In this document: one piece after another, positions 54,924 to 63,826 of the stretch | Numbering within the stretch: the stretch's first letter is position 1 | How the letters are laid out: each line of letters opens with the position of its first letter | NCBI RefSeq assembly: GCF_048323675.1 | Contig: NZ_JBLWFK010000002.1 | Coordinates: 806,001-870,000 of the forward strand | Source of the DNA: Mangrovimicrobium sp048323675 | GTDB taxonomy: Bacteria; Pseudomonadota; Gammaproteobacteria; Pseudomonadales; Halieaceae | Reading direction: 5' to 3' | Length of the DNA: 64,000 nt | Notes under the pieces: model-generated | What the model was told of the DNA's origin: nothing | The model's input: the letters and a program-made list of their open reading frames with translations, nothing else | Databases searched by the model: none | Made by a program: the position numbers and the translations under genes

Positions 54924-56378
54924 ATGAGCATACTGATCGGCGGCAACGACAACGGCCAGGTATTTCTCAATCCGCGCTACGCCAACCGCCACGGGCTGGT
55001 CGCCGGCGCCACCGGCACCGGCAAGACCGTCACCCTGCAATGCCTGGCGGAAGGCTTTTCCGACATCGGCGTCCCGGTGTTTCTCGCCGACGTCAAGGGC
55101 GACCTCTCCGGCCTCTGCCAGCCCGGCAGTCCCCACCCCAAAATCGATGAACGGGTAGCGAAGATCGGCATCGCCGGTTTCCAGCAGAAAGGCTACCCGG
55201 TGTCCTTCTGGGACCTGTTCGGCAAGCAGGGCGTACCGGTGCGCTCGACCGTCAGCGAAATGGGGCCGCAGCTCCTCTCACGCCTGCTCGACCTCAACGA
55301 ATCCCAGGAGAGCGTCCTGACCCTGGTCTTCGAGTTCACCGACAAGGAGGGCCTGCTGCTGCTGGACCTGGCCGACCTGCGCACTTCGCTGGAATTCCTG
55401 GCGGAAAACAGCAGCTCGCTGAGCACCGGTTATTCCGTCTCCAAGGCCTCGGTCAACGCCATCCTGCGCCGCCTGCTGATGCTGGAGCGCGAGGGTGGCA
55501 GCCATTTCTTCGGCGAACCGGCGCTGGAATTGCAGGACTTCATGCAGAAGGACCGCCAGGGCCGCGGGGTGATCAACGTGCTCGCCGCGGACAGCCTGAT
55601 CATGCAGCCGCGGGTCTATTCCACCTTCCTGCTGTGGCTGCTGTCCGAACTGTTCGAGACCCTGCCGGAGATCGGCGACCCGGAGCAGCCGGTGCTGGTG
55701 TTCTTCTTCGACGAAGCCCACCTGCTGTTCTCCGGGGCCTCCCGCGCGCTGCTGGAAAAGATCGAGCAGGTGGTGCGCCTGATCCGCTCCAAGGGGGTGG
55801 GCGTGTACTTCGTCACCCAGAGCCCCTCGGACATCCCCGATTCGGTGCTGGCGCAACTGGGCAACCGGGTGCAGCACGCGCTGCGCGCCTACACCCCGAA
55901 GGAGCAGAAAGCAGTGAAAGTCGCGGCGCAGTCCTTTCGCGAGAACCCCGGGCTGGACACGGTCACCGCCATCGGCGAACTCGGTGTCGGCGAGGCCCTG
56001 GTATCCACCCTGCAGGAAAAGGGCATCCCCGCGCCGGTAGAGCGCGTGCTGGTGCGCCCTCCCCACTCGCGCATGGGCCAGGCCACCCCCGAAGAGCGCA
56101 AGCTGCTTCTGGACAACGACCCCAACCTGCGGCGCTACGGCCAGGCGGTGGACCCGCGCTCGGCGCATGAAGTGCTGGGTGAACGCACCCGCAAACTGCA
56201 GGAGCAGCAGGATGCCGCGGAACTGGAAAAGCGGGCGCGCAAGGCCGGCAGCGGCGGTTCCCGGCGCAGCAACCGCCAGGGCATTGGCGAGGCCTTCCTG
56301 AAGAGTTTCGCCCGCAGCCTGGGCTCCGCCAGCGGCCAGAAACTGCTGCGGGGCATACTCGGTTCGCTGCTGAAATAG
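54924..56378 (+). CDS. HerA-like ATPase, DUF853 (YjgR) family
   Basis: This 484-residue ATPase is of the HerA/FtsK type. It has Walker A GATGTGKT (28-35) and Walker B VLVFFFDEAHLLF (about 256-268), then FVTQSPSDIPDSVLAQLGNRVQHALRAYT spread over the sensor region. The C terminus is basic and low in complexity (RKAGSGGSRRSNRQG). It resembles E. coli YjgR, whose role is unknown. No NurA nuclease is adjacent, so the end-resection role of archaeal HerA should not be assumed. Confidence 0.9.
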   Translation: MSILIGGNDNGQVFLNPRYANRHGLVAGATGTGKTVTLQCLAEGFSDIGVPVFLADVKGDLSGLCQPGSPHPKIDERVAKIGIAGFQQKGYPVSFWDLFGKQGVPVRSTVSEMGPQLLSRLLDLNESQESVLTLVFEFTDKEGLLLLDLADLRTSLEFLAENSSSLSTGYSVSKASVNAILRRLLMLEREGGSHFFGEPALELQDFMQKDRQGRGVINVLAADSLIMQPRVYSTFLLWLLSELFETLPEIGDPEQPVLVFFFDEAHLLFSGASRALLEKIEQVVRLIRSKGVGVYFVTQSPSDIPDSVLAQLGNRVQHALRAYTPKEQKAVKVAAQSFRENPGLDTVTAIGELGVGEALVSTLQEKGIPAPVERVLVRPPHSRMGQATPEERKLLLDNDPNLRRYGQAVDPRSAHEVLGERTRKLQEQQDAAELEKRARKAGSGGSRRSNRQGIGEAFLKSFARSLGSASGQKLLRGILGSLLK

Positions 56379-56384
56379 CCGCCT

Positions 56385-57314
56385 TCAGGCAGCCGGGCGC
56401 AGCAGTTTCTGCACCCCGGTGACCACCGCGACCACCACGGCGCCCGCCAGCAGGCCAACCAGCACGCCCGCCAGGGTCGGCAGGATGGCCCCTGGCAGCG
56501 AAGGCAACTGAGCCGCGAATGCCTCCACGCCATGCCCGAGCGGTGGAATGCCGTGCAGCAGGATACCGCCGCCCACCATGAACATCGCCACGGTGCCGAC
56601 GACGCCCAGGCCCTTCATCAGCTGCGGTGCGAAACTGACCAGCCCGCCGCCCAGGCGGCGCTTGCCGCGCACCCAGGCGCTCTCCCCCTCGCTGCGCAGG
56701 AGGTAGAAGCCGATATCATCCAGCTTGACGATGCCGGCGACCAGGCCGTAGACGCCCAGCGTCATGACCACTGCAATGCCCGCCAGCACCCCGACCTGGG
56801 TGACAAACCCGGAATCGGCGACGATGCCGAGGGTGAGGACGATGATTTCCGCGGAGAGAATAAAGTCTGTGCGTACCGCGCCGCGGATTTTCTGTTTCTC
56901 GAACTGCACGATATCGACCGCCGGGTCTTCCAGCTGTTTTACCAGATCCGCGTGCTCGTCCCTGTCCTCGGCGGCGCTGTGCAGGAATTTGTGGGCGACC
57001 TTCTCGAAACCCTCGAAGCACAGGAACAGCCCCCCGGCCATCAGGGCCGGCGTGATCAGCCAGGGCGCGATGAACGACACCAGCAGGGCCAGGGGCACCA
57101 GGATCAGCTTGTTGAGCAGGGAGCCCTTCGCCACCGCCCAGACCACGGGGAGCTCGCGCTCCGCCCGCACCCCGGTCACTTTCTCGGCGTTGACGGCGAG
57201 GTCGTCGCCGAGCACGCCGGCGGTTTTCTTCGCCGCGACCTTGGTCATCATCGAGACGTCGTCGAGTACCGAGGCGATGTCGTCGATCAATACCAGCAGA
57301 CTGCTTCCCGCCAT
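56385..57314 (-). CDS. DUF808-family membrane protein (YedI type)
   Basis: This 309-residue inner-membrane protein begins LLVLIDDIASVLDDVSMM and continues TKVAAKKTAGVLGDDLAVNA, the DUF808 hallmark. Six or more hydrophobic segments follow. The function is unknown. It converges on the HerA-like gene with 6 bases between stops and lies 63 bases after ppk1 on the same strand. Confidence 0.92.
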   Translation of the reverse strand: MAGSSLLVLIDDIASVLDDVSMMTKVAAKKTAGVLGDDLAVNAEKVTGVRAERELPVVWAVAKGSLLNKLILVPLALLVSFIAPWLITPALMAGGLFLCFEGFEKVAHKFLHSAAEDRDEHADLVKQLEDPAVDIVQFEKQKIRGAVRTDFILSAEIIVLTLGIVADSGFVTQVGVLAGIAVVMTLGVYGLVAGIVKLDDIGFYLLRSEGESAWVRGKRRLGGGLVSFAPQLMKGLGVVGTVAMFMVGGGILLHGIPPLGHGVEAFAAQLPSLPGAILPTLAGVLVGLLAGAVVVAVVTGVQKLLRPAA

Positions 57315-57377
57315 TACCTGTTCCCCTTCCCGAGCCCTGCGGCAAAGGCGCAGTCTCTCACAGCAGCGCGGCGAAGT

Positions 57378-59546
57378 TCAGCCCTGGGGCTGCGCGGGCA
57401 CCACCGGCTTCTTGCGCCGCCGCTTCGCCGGCACATGCATGCGTGACTTCGGGTAACGCGGCAGTTTGCCGGTGGAGAGGTAGCGGTGAATGGACTCCTG
57501 TGAGCGGATATGCGCCACCTTCTTGCTCTCCGGAACCAGCTGGTTGACCTGGTCGCGGTCGATAACCCGCGCCTTGACGTTGTCGTTCCACTGCTGGTCG
57601 AGCACGTTCTGGATAATGAGCTGGGCGTCCTTGTCGTGCACCGGCGCCATCACTTCCACCCGGAAATCCAGGTTGCGGGTCATCAGGTCGGCGGAACTGA
57701 TCAGGTAGCGCGGGTTGCCGCGGTTGTAGAACACGTAGACCCGCGGGTGCTCGAGGTAGCGGTCGACGATACTGATCGCCTCGATATTCTCGGACAGCCC
57801 TTTAATACCCGGCAACAAGGAGCACATGCCGCGCACGATCAGCTGCACCTTGACCCCCGCCGCGCTCGCCTCGTAGAGCTTTTTGACCAGGTCGTTGTCG
57901 ACCAGGTTGTTGCACTTCAGGGTCATTTCGGCGCGATAGCCGGCGTTGGCGTTGGCGATCTCCTGGTCGATGAGCGCGGTGATGCCGGAGCGGGTGCTGT
58001 GCGGCGATACCAGCAGTTGCTTGTATTCCGGGCGGCGATAGGTGTACTGCAGGAAGTCGAAGACGTTGTAGACGTCGCGGCCGATCTGCTGGTCGTAGGT
58101 CAGCAGGGTGAAATCGGTGTAGATGCGCGCGGTTTTCTCGTTGAAATTGCCGGTGCCGATGTGGCTGTAATAGCGGACCGTGCTGTTCTCCTTGCGCTCG
58201 ATGAGGATCAGCTTGGAGTGCACCTTGAGGCCGGCGATCCCGAATATGACGTTGATACCGCTGTCGGTGAGTCGCTGGGCCCAGTCGAGGTTGGCCTGCT
58301 CGTCGAAGCGCGCTGCCAGTTCCACCATCGCCAGCACGCGCTTGCCGTTGTCCACCGCGTTGACCAGCGCATCGATGACCCGCGAGTTCTTCGCCACGCG
58401 GTACAGGCAGATCTTGATGTCGGTGACGTAGGGATCCAGCGCTGCGGTTTTCAGCAGGTCGATCAGGTAGTCGAAGGGATGATAGGGGTAGTACAGCAGT
58501 ACATCCTTCTCGCGGATGGTGTCGAACAGGCTGCCCGGCTGGTCCAGCCGCGGCACGTGTACCGGCGGCAGGGGCCGGAATTCCAGCGACTTCGACCCCA
58601 CGTTGGGGAAGCCCATGAAATCCTTGGAGTTGTGGTAGCGCCCCCCGGGCATCAGGCTGTCGTACTTGCCGAAGCGGAAGCGGGCGCTGAGGTAATCCAG
58701 CAGGCGCGGCGGCATCCTGGCGTCATAGACCATGCGCACGGCATCCGCCTTGCGCCGCTGCTTGAGGCTTTTCTCGATCTTCTCCATCAGGCTCTGGGTG
58801 ATGCCGGTATCGATTTCCAGCTCGGCGTCGCGGGAGACCTTGAAGCAATAGGCGTGGGCCTCCTGCATCGGGAAGATCCCGCGGAACACCTGCGGCAGGC
58901 AGGCCCGGATGATGTTGTCCAGCACGATAAAGACCTTGCCGCCGCGCTTGCCCTTGCGCTGGGGAATCTGCACGAAGCGGTCCAGGCGATCCGTCGGCAC
59001 CTCGACCACGGCGTAGCGGTAACTGTCGCCGTCCCGAATATCCACGGCGAGGTACAGCGACTCGTCGTTCAGCGCAGGCATCGGCCGGCCGTCGCGAATC
59101 AGGATGGGATCCAGTTCCGGCAGCACCTTGCTGGTGAAATAGGCCTGTACGAACTGCAACTGGCGCTCGTCCAGCTGGCGCTCGTTGATCAGGTAGATAC
59201 GCTTGTCAGCGAGTTCGTCCATGATCTGCTGGTAGATCTTGTCGAACTCCCGTTGCAGTGCCACCACCCGGCTGAGAATGGCCGCGAGCAGGTTCTTGAA
59301 GTGCTGTTTGTCCGTCCCCGAGGCGACGGAAATCAGGCGGCGCACCTCCGCCACCCGGACCCGGAAAAACTCGTCGGAGTTGTTGGAGAATATCCCCAGG
59401 TAACGCACGCGCTCGATCAGTGGTACCTCGGGATCCGCCGCCTCCTGCAGCACCCTGGCGTTAAACGATAACCAACTGAGTTCCCGCGGAAAAAACTTGT
59501 CGTGCTCACGCAGGTCGACAACCCGCGTCTTGACTGGATTAGACAT
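57378..59546 (-). CDS. ppk1: Polyphosphate kinase 1
   Basis: This enzyme makes polyphosphate from ATP reversibly. The 722-residue protein has the N domain (PRELSWLSFNARVLQEA), the head domain, and the two catalytic C domains with the phosphorylated histidine in YYSHIGTGNFNEKTARIY and the second site in YVFYNRGNPRYLISSADLM. The C-terminal 20 residues are basic. The Pho box at 59603-59620 lies 57 bases upstream of the ATG. No exopolyphosphatase gene (ppx) is adjacent. Confidence 0.97.
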   Translation of the reverse strand: MSNPVKTRVVDLREHDKFFPRELSWLSFNARVLQEAADPEVPLIERVRYLGIFSNNSDEFFRVRVAEVRRLISVASGTDKQHFKNLLAAILSRVVALQREFDKIYQQIMDELADKRIYLINERQLDERQLQFVQAYFTSKVLPELDPILIRDGRPMPALNDESLYLAVDIRDGDSYRYAVVEVPTDRLDRFVQIPQRKGKRGGKVFIVLDNIIRACLPQVFRGIFPMQEAHAYCFKVSRDAELEIDTGITQSLMEKIEKSLKQRRKADAVRMVYDARMPPRLLDYLSARFRFGKYDSLMPGGRYHNSKDFMGFPNVGSKSLEFRPLPPVHVPRLDQPGSLFDTIREKDVLLYYPYHPFDYLIDLLKTAALDPYVTDIKICLYRVAKNSRVIDALVNAVDNGKRVLAMVELAARFDEQANLDWAQRLTDSGINVIFGIAGLKVHSKLILIERKENSTVRYYSHIGTGNFNEKTARIYTDFTLLTYDQQIGRDVYNVFDFLQYTYRRPEYKQLLVSPHSTRSGITALIDQEIANANAGYRAEMTLKCNNLVDNDLVKKLYEASAAGVKVQLIVRGMCSLLPGIKGLSENIEAISIVDRYLEHPRVYVFYNRGNPRYLISSADLMTRNLDFRVEVMAPVHDKDAQLIIQNVLDQQWNDNVKARVIDRDQVNQLVPESKKVAHIRSQESIHRYLSTGKLPRYPKSRMHVPAKRRRKKPVVPAQPQG

Positions 59547-59602
59547 TGACGTCCCCGTTCTGCCCCAGGCGGAGAATCTAACATTGCGGCCTGCATAACA
59601 GT

Positions 59603-59620
59603 ATTACAGAAATATGACCG
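59603..59620 (-). promoter_or_regulatory. Pho box upstream of ppk1
   Basis: On the minus strand the site reads CGGTCATATTTCTGTAAT: two 7-base halves with 6/7 matches each to CTGTCAT and an A/T-rich 4-base spacer. It is the most symmetrical of the three Pho boxes in the window. It lies between the upstream gene's terminator and ppk1, so it can drive only ppk1. Confidence 0.75.
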
Positions 59621-59659
59621 GGTTGCTGGCCGCGCTGCAGGTTTGTGAAAAAGGGAACG

Positions 59660-59700
59660 AAAAAAAGCCCGGTTGTTCCCCGTTACAGCTGGGGCCGGGC
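59660..59700 (-). terminator. Rho-independent terminator after the hypothetical gene
   Basis: On the minus strand GCCCGG pairs with CCGGGC, with an inner CCC/GGG extension, followed by TTTTTTT. It lies 51 bases after the stop at 59751 and before the ppk1 Pho box. Confidence 0.75.
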
Positions 59701-59750
59701 CAAGGTAGGGATCTCTTACTCAAGATTCCCCAAGGGGACTGTCAGCCGCT

Positions 59751-60149
59751 TCAGGCGGCCTCGGCGATCTCCGGATACTGGCGACACACCGCTTCAAAAC
59801 TGTAATCTTCCATGCCCAGGGCGCGCAGTGCCGGCAGGACATCGTCCTGGCTGTTGGCTTCCAGCCGCTTGCGCAGGGTCGGCAGCAGGCCGACGCGCCT
59901 TACCATCTGCCAGGTGCCGGTCGCACGGGTGCGCTTGCCGCGCATTTCGCTCATCGCCTCTTCGTAGGCATAGATGGCCTTGACTGCCGCGAGCTCCGCC
60001 TCGTTCTCGGCGCCGTAGCTTTCGGCGCGCAGGTCCACTGCCCGGCGGTAGGCCTGTACGGCCAGGTCCGGGTGCCCCTGACGCTGTGCGTTGCGGGCAA
60101 ATACGTAACAGAGTTCCGGTTCGCGGATACGTTCTACAAGTTCGTGCAT
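59751..60149 (-). CDS. Hypothetical helical protein
   Basis: This 132-residue protein is not recognised. It starts at an ATG with GGAGA 6 bases upstream. The first 70 residues look like a short TPR-type repeat (CYVFARNAQRQGHPDLAVQA, YRRAVDLRAESYG), and the rest is helical and basic (MRGKRTRATGTWQMVRRVG). No signal peptide or membrane segment is seen. It has its own terminator, so it is probably transcribed separately from ppk1. Confidence 0.75.
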   Translation of the reverse strand: MHELVERIREPELCYVFARNAQRQGHPDLAVQAYRRAVDLRAESYGAENEAELAAVKAIYAYEEAMSEMRGKRTRATGTWQMVRRVGLLPTLRKRLEANSQDDVLPALRALGMEDYSFEAVCRQYPEIAEAA

Positions 60150-60296
60150 GGCTGCTCTCCTTTTCTCCCCTGGGGCGTATGGCCCCTCGCTATGGTTCCC
60201 ATGGTAGGGGTCGGCAGGCAATTTCCACATGGCAGTTCACGCCAACGGCATGGCCGCTGGCGTCAAGCGTCTTGATGGGGCGGCGCACGCGGTGAA

Positions 60297-60335
60297 TTGA
60301 CCGCGACGGCAGGCCTGGGTGCGCCTCGCGGTCAA
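60297..60335. repeat. Perfect 10-bp inverted repeat
   Basis: TTGACCGCGA (60297-60306) and TCGCGGTCAA (60326-60335) are exact complements with a 19-base spacer. No T-run follows, so it is not a standard terminator; a regulatory or structural role is possible. Confidence 0.6.
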
Positions 60336-60452
60336 CAGGGGGATATGGCGTGGGCCGGCCGCTGCCGGCAGTGGGAAACGGCGGGGGCTCGACATCGGCC
60401 AGGGGATTCAGGGGTACTGTGGGGGGAGCAGTGGCGAAGGCTGCGCCACTCC

Positions 60453-60488
60453 AAAAAAGCCCGCCAGCCACTGGCGTGGGGGGCGGGC
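60453..60488 (-). terminator. Rho-independent terminator downstream of the stress-protein gene
   Basis: On the minus strand GCCCGCC (7 bp) pairs with GGCGGGC across a 16-base loop, then TTTTTT. It lies about 134 bases after the stop at 60622, so the transcript has a long 3' tail. Confidence 0.75.
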
Positions 60489-60621
60489 TAATAGCCGTAT
60501 GTTTCGGGGCAGAAACATCGGCCAGGGGACGTGATAGCACCTGCAGGAAGCAGCGTGCTAACTAAAAAAATAGCCTGCGATTGCAAAATAGCAAATTTTT
60601 GGCTGAATATTTTTTAATCAA

Positions 60622-61491
60622 TTATGGCCGGATGGCGAGGACGTCCGTTTTCAGGTGCTGCAGCACCCGTTCTGCTGTATTGCCGATCAACCGCGCCTTG
60701 ATCCCCTTGCGCCCCACGGTCCCCATCACCACTAACTGGGCGCGGCGCGCGGCGGCCTCACTGGCGATCACCTTCTCCACCGGGCCGCGCTTGACCTTGA
60801 AGGCCCGGGCCGGGATAGAGAATTTCTCCGCCAGGGATTTTACCTGCGGCGCCATCGCCGCGCGCGCATCCGCAACATAGCTGCGGGTGTCCACCAGGTC
60901 GAGTTCGCGCAGCAGCGCGGGCACTTCCACCGCGCAGATGATTTCCAGCTTCTCGTCCATGGCCAGGGCCAGCGCCTGGGCCGTCGCCAGGATGGTTTCG
61001 TTGAGCTGTTTCTTCACCTTGCCGGAACTGGCCAGGTCCAGCGCCGCCATCACCGGGTGAGTCCGTCGCCACTGGTTCTCCGCGACGATCAGGACCGGCG
61101 CCGCACAGTTGCGCAGGAGCGCCCAGTCGGTGGAGGTGTGCACCAGGGTTTCAGTGCGCCTGCCGGTCTTCACCACGTAGCTGTACTTACCGGACTCGCA
61201 GCGCGCGCAAACCCAGGGAGCGACGTCCTTTTCCCAGAGCACCCGCAGGCTGACTTTCTGCCCCTCGGCGGCGTTTTTGTCGATGAAACCCTCCAGGGTC
61301 TTGCGACGGCGTTCAAGCAGGCCGCTTTTGACCGCGGCCTTGCCGTTGCCCTTGAGCTTCAACTGCGCCAGCGGCGCGTACTCGAAGGCGACGACCTCGG
61401 CTTCCTGGCCCAGCAGGGCCGCCATACGCAGCCCCCGCGGCAACGCGCAGCCCTCACCCTTCTGGTCGGCGATGATCAGAACTTTCCCCAT
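60622..61491 (-). CDS. Universal stress protein, tandem Usp domains (UspE-like)
   Basis: This 289-residue protein has two Usp domains (about 3-140 and 145-289). The second holds the ATP-binding motif GTVGRKGIKARLIGNTAERV (G-x2-G-x9-G). The first is more diverged, with LVHTSTDWALLRNCAAPVLI at its end. The ATG at 61491 has GAGGAG upstream. It follows the AraC regulator by 64 bases on the same strand, which may control it; the stress signal is unknown. Confidence 0.88.
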   Translation of the reverse strand: MGKVLIIADQKGEGCALPRGLRMAALLGQEAEVVAFEYAPLAQLKLKGNGKAAVKSGLLERRRKTLEGFIDKNAAEGQKVSLRVLWEKDVAPWVCARCESGKYSYVVKTGRRTETLVHTSTDWALLRNCAAPVLIVAENQWRRTHPVMAALDLASSGKVKKQLNETILATAQALALAMDEKLEIICAVEVPALLRELDLVDTRSYVADARAAMAPQVKSLAEKFSIPARAFKVKRGPVEKVIASEAAARRAQLVVMGTVGRKGIKARLIGNTAERVLQHLKTDVLAIRP

Positions 61492-61555
61492 GCTGTGACT
61501 CCTCTGGCGTGTCGGCACCGATTATAGGGCCTGCCCCGGGGGATTCCAGCGGGAT

Positions 61556-62584
61556 TCACTCCGCGGCGCGGGCGGCCTCGCGAAATTCGGCGGGGGCCAG
61601 CCCGGTCCAGCGCTTGAAGGCGCGGGAAAAGGTACTGGGCTCGGAAAAGCCGAGCAGGTAGGCAGTCTCCACTACCGAGCGACTGCCCTGGTTGAGGTAC
61701 TTGCGCGCCAGTTGCAGGCGGGTGTCCTGCAGCAGGTCGGAAAAGCTGGTGCCCTCTTCCTTCAGCTTGCGCTGCAGGGTGCGGTTGCTGACGTGTAATT
61801 CATCGGCGACCTGCTGCTGGCTGGGCGGGCCGTCGGGCAGCAGTTCGAGGATTTTGTCGGCCACGTCGCGGGCGGTGGAGCGGCCGAGAAAATTTTTCAG
61901 GTAGGCCTCGGAAATTTCATCGTTGGCCCTGGCCAGCGCCGGGTTGCCGGTCACCAGCGGCTCGATGATGTCGGGGCGGTACCAGCTAAGGGTGCAGGTA
62001 TCGCAACCGAAGGCCACCCGGCTGCAGAGCATGGACTCCCAGCGCTGGGGATTTTCCGGCTCGGGCCGGTCCAGGCAGACCCCCGCCGGAGCGATGAACT
62101 CGCCGAGCACGAGGTTGCACATGCGCACCACCGAACCCACCATGTAGTCGCGGTTGACGTAGCCCTTGCTGTCACCGAGCAGCGGCTTGCCGAATTCGAT
62201 ATGCACCAGGTCGGCCTCCTCGCGCATGCGGATATGGGCCGAGGTGCTCACCAGCTTGCCGAAGCGCACCAGCCGCTGCAACCCCGCGTACACGGTGTCG
62301 CTGGCCAGCCACGCCAGGCCCAGGCCGCGCAGGACCTGTGGCCGCAATTGTTCCGCGGCTACCAGCCCGAAAGCCTCGTCGCCGGTGATCTCGACACTGT
62401 AGTCCATCAGCGCGGCGAACCGGGTATTGGGAATACGCCAGTCCGGATCGGCCAGTTTGGCGGCGTCCAGTCCCACATGGGACATGACCTCCAGTGGTTC
62501 CAGGCCATAGAGGCGCAATGCCTGGGCCACCGGCAGAACCGATGTTCCCAGCACCGAGTGTCGCAGCGCTAGTGGTGCGTTCAT
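61556..62584 (-). CDS. AraC-family transcriptional regulator (AraC_arabinose-bd/OruR type)
   Basis: This 342-residue regulator has an N-terminal ligand domain (about 15-200) of the Arabinose_bd type and a C-terminal AraC double helix-turn-helix (about 240-338): QQQVADELHVSNRTLQRKL, then VVETAYLLGFSEPSTFSRAF. The ATG at 62584 gives the family N terminus; the frame is open upstream without homology. It is divergent from the PA0069 gene. The effector is unknown. Confidence 0.93.
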   Translation of the reverse strand: MNAPLALRHSVLGTSVLPVAQALRLYGLEPLEVMSHVGLDAAKLADPDWRIPNTRFAALMDYSVEITGDEAFGLVAAEQLRPQVLRGLGLAWLASDTVYAGLQRLVRFGKLVSTSAHIRMREEADLVHIEFGKPLLGDSKGYVNRDYMVGSVVRMCNLVLGEFIAPAGVCLDRPEPENPQRWESMLCSRVAFGCDTCTLSWYRPDIIEPLVTGNPALARANDEISEAYLKNFLGRSTARDVADKILELLPDGPPSQQQVADELHVSNRTLQRKLKEEGTSFSDLLQDTRLQLARKYLNQGSRSVVETAYLLGFSEPSTFSRAFKRWTGLAPAEFREAARAAE

Positions 62585-62678
62585 TCCCTGTCCCACGGAA
62601 TCCTTTGCGCCTAATAGTAGCGTTCGCGAGGGGCCCAGACCACCCGCCGCCGCTTGCGTATTCAGCGCCGAAGAGATA

Positions 62679-62694
62679 CTGTATTTATATACAG
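62679..62694 (+). promoter_or_regulatory. LexA (SOS) box before the PA0069 gene
   Basis: CTGTATTTATATACAG is a near-perfect CTGT-N8-ACAG palindrome, differing from the E. coli consensus CTGTATATATATACAG at one position. It lies 16 bases before the ATG at 62711 and 95 bases from the divergent AraC start. In P. aeruginosa PA0069 belongs to the LexA regulon, which supports the call. Confidence 0.88.
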
Positions 62695-62710
62695 TTATCC
62701 GGAGAGCGCC

Positions 62711-63808
62711 ATGGCAAAGGGCGAGGTTCCCATCATCGCGCAACAGGCCCATCACCGCGGCCGCGGCGCCCTGAGCAATGCCCCCAGTCGTTACCAGGGC
62801 ACCGCGGTAGCCTGGGACGACGGCGTCATTGGCCCGAGCCCGGTCACCGAATGCCGGGCGGTGACCGCGCGCAGCATCATCAGCCGCAACCGCTCCCCGG
62901 ACCTCCCGTTCAGCCAGTCGATCAATCCCTACCAGGGCTGTGAACACGGCTGTGCCTACTGTTACGCGCGCCCCACCCACGCCTACCTCGACCTCTCCCC
63001 GGGCCTGGATTTCGAGACCCGGCTTACCTACAAGCACAACGCGGCCGACCAGCTGCGCCAGGAGCTGGCAAAACCCGGTTATCGCTGCGAATCCATCACC
63101 ATCGGCGCCAACACCGACCCCTACCAGCCCGTGGAAAAGGAGCACCGGATCACCCGGCAGATTCTGGAAGTGGCCTGTGAAACCCGCCACCCCGTCGCAT
63201 TGATCACCAAGGGCGCACTGGTAACCCGGGATATCGACCTGCTGTCCGACCTGGCCCGCGATGGCCTGTGCAGTGTCATCATCAGTGTGACGACTCTCGA
63301 CGCGGACCTGAAACGCGCCATGGAACCCCGCGCCGCATCCGCTGCCGCGCGGCTGTCCGCGATCAGCGAACTCAGCAGCGCCGGCGTGCCGGTCTCGGTG
63401 CTCTTCGCACCGGTCATTCCCGGCCTCAACGACAGCGAAATGGAAGCGATACTGCAGGCAGTGGCGGCCGCCGGGGCCGCCGCGGCCGCCATGCAACTGC
63501 TGCGCCTGCCCCTGGAGGTGGCGGGGCTGTTCCAGGAATGGCTGCAGCAGCACTACCCGCTGAAGGCGGCGCACGTCATGAGTCTCGTCAGGCAGTGTCG
63601 TGGCGGCCGCGACAACGACAGCCGCTTCGGCCAGCGCATGCGTGGCCAGGGGCCGTTCGCGGAATTGCTGGCGCAGCGCTTTCGCGTCGCCTGCCGCAGG
63701 CTGGGATTGAATGCGGGGGAGCCACGCGCGCAACGCACCGACCTGTTCCGGCCGCCGTCGCGTTCTGCGCGCCCTAACGACAGTCGCCAGATCGACCTGT
63801 TCGGCTGA
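62711..63808 (+). CDS. PA0069-family radical SAM protein (SplB-like)
   Basis: This radical SAM enzyme resembles spore photoproduct lyase. The 365-residue protein has the cluster motif GCEHGCAYCYARPTH (Cys77, Cys81, Cys84), then LITKGALVTRDIDLL and VLFAPVIPGLND. The ATG at 62711 has GGAGAG upstream. A LexA box covers its promoter, pointing to a DNA-damage role. The exact lesion or substrate is unknown. A terminator overlaps its 3' end. Confidence 0.94.
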   Translation: MAKGEVPIIAQQAHHRGRGALSNAPSRYQGTAVAWDDGVIGPSPVTECRAVTARSIISRNRSPDLPFSQSINPYQGCEHGCAYCYARPTHAYLDLSPGLDFETRLTYKHNAADQLRQELAKPGYRCESITIGANTDPYQPVEKEHRITRQILEVACETRHPVALITKGALVTRDIDLLSDLARDGLCSVIISVTTLDADLKRAMEPRAASAAARLSAISELSSAGVPVSVLFAPVIPGLNDSEMEAILQAVAAAGAAAAAMQLLRLPLEVAGLFQEWLQQHYPLKAAHVMSLVRQCRGGRDNDSRFGQRMRGQGPFAELLAQRFRVACRRLGLNAGEPRAQRTDLFRPPSRSARPNDSRQIDLFG

Positions 63809-63826
63809 CCTGGCGACGTTTTTTTT
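63783..63826 (+). terminator. Terminator overlapping the PA0069 3' end
   Basis: GTCGCCAG (63783-63790) and CTGGCGAC (63810-63817) form an 8-bp stem with the stop codon inside the 19-base loop, followed by G and eight T. A run of nine G follows the T-run. Confidence 0.8.

Larger units (their letters stand above)
60150..60621. other. Gene-poor stretch between the hypothetical and stress-protein genes
   Basis: These 472 bases hold a 10-bp inverted repeat (60297-60335), a 15-base direct repeat ACATCGGCCAGGGGA (60392-60406 and 60515-60529), a minus-strand terminator (60453-60488) and an AT-rich patch (60550-60620). Short open frames cross it on both strands, but none has family features. Confidence 0.6.

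Noticed and set aside
60190..60540. 116-residue proline-rich open frame on the minus strand
   Set aside because: It spans the terminator and repeats of the spacer and has the composition of non-coding GC-rich DNA.
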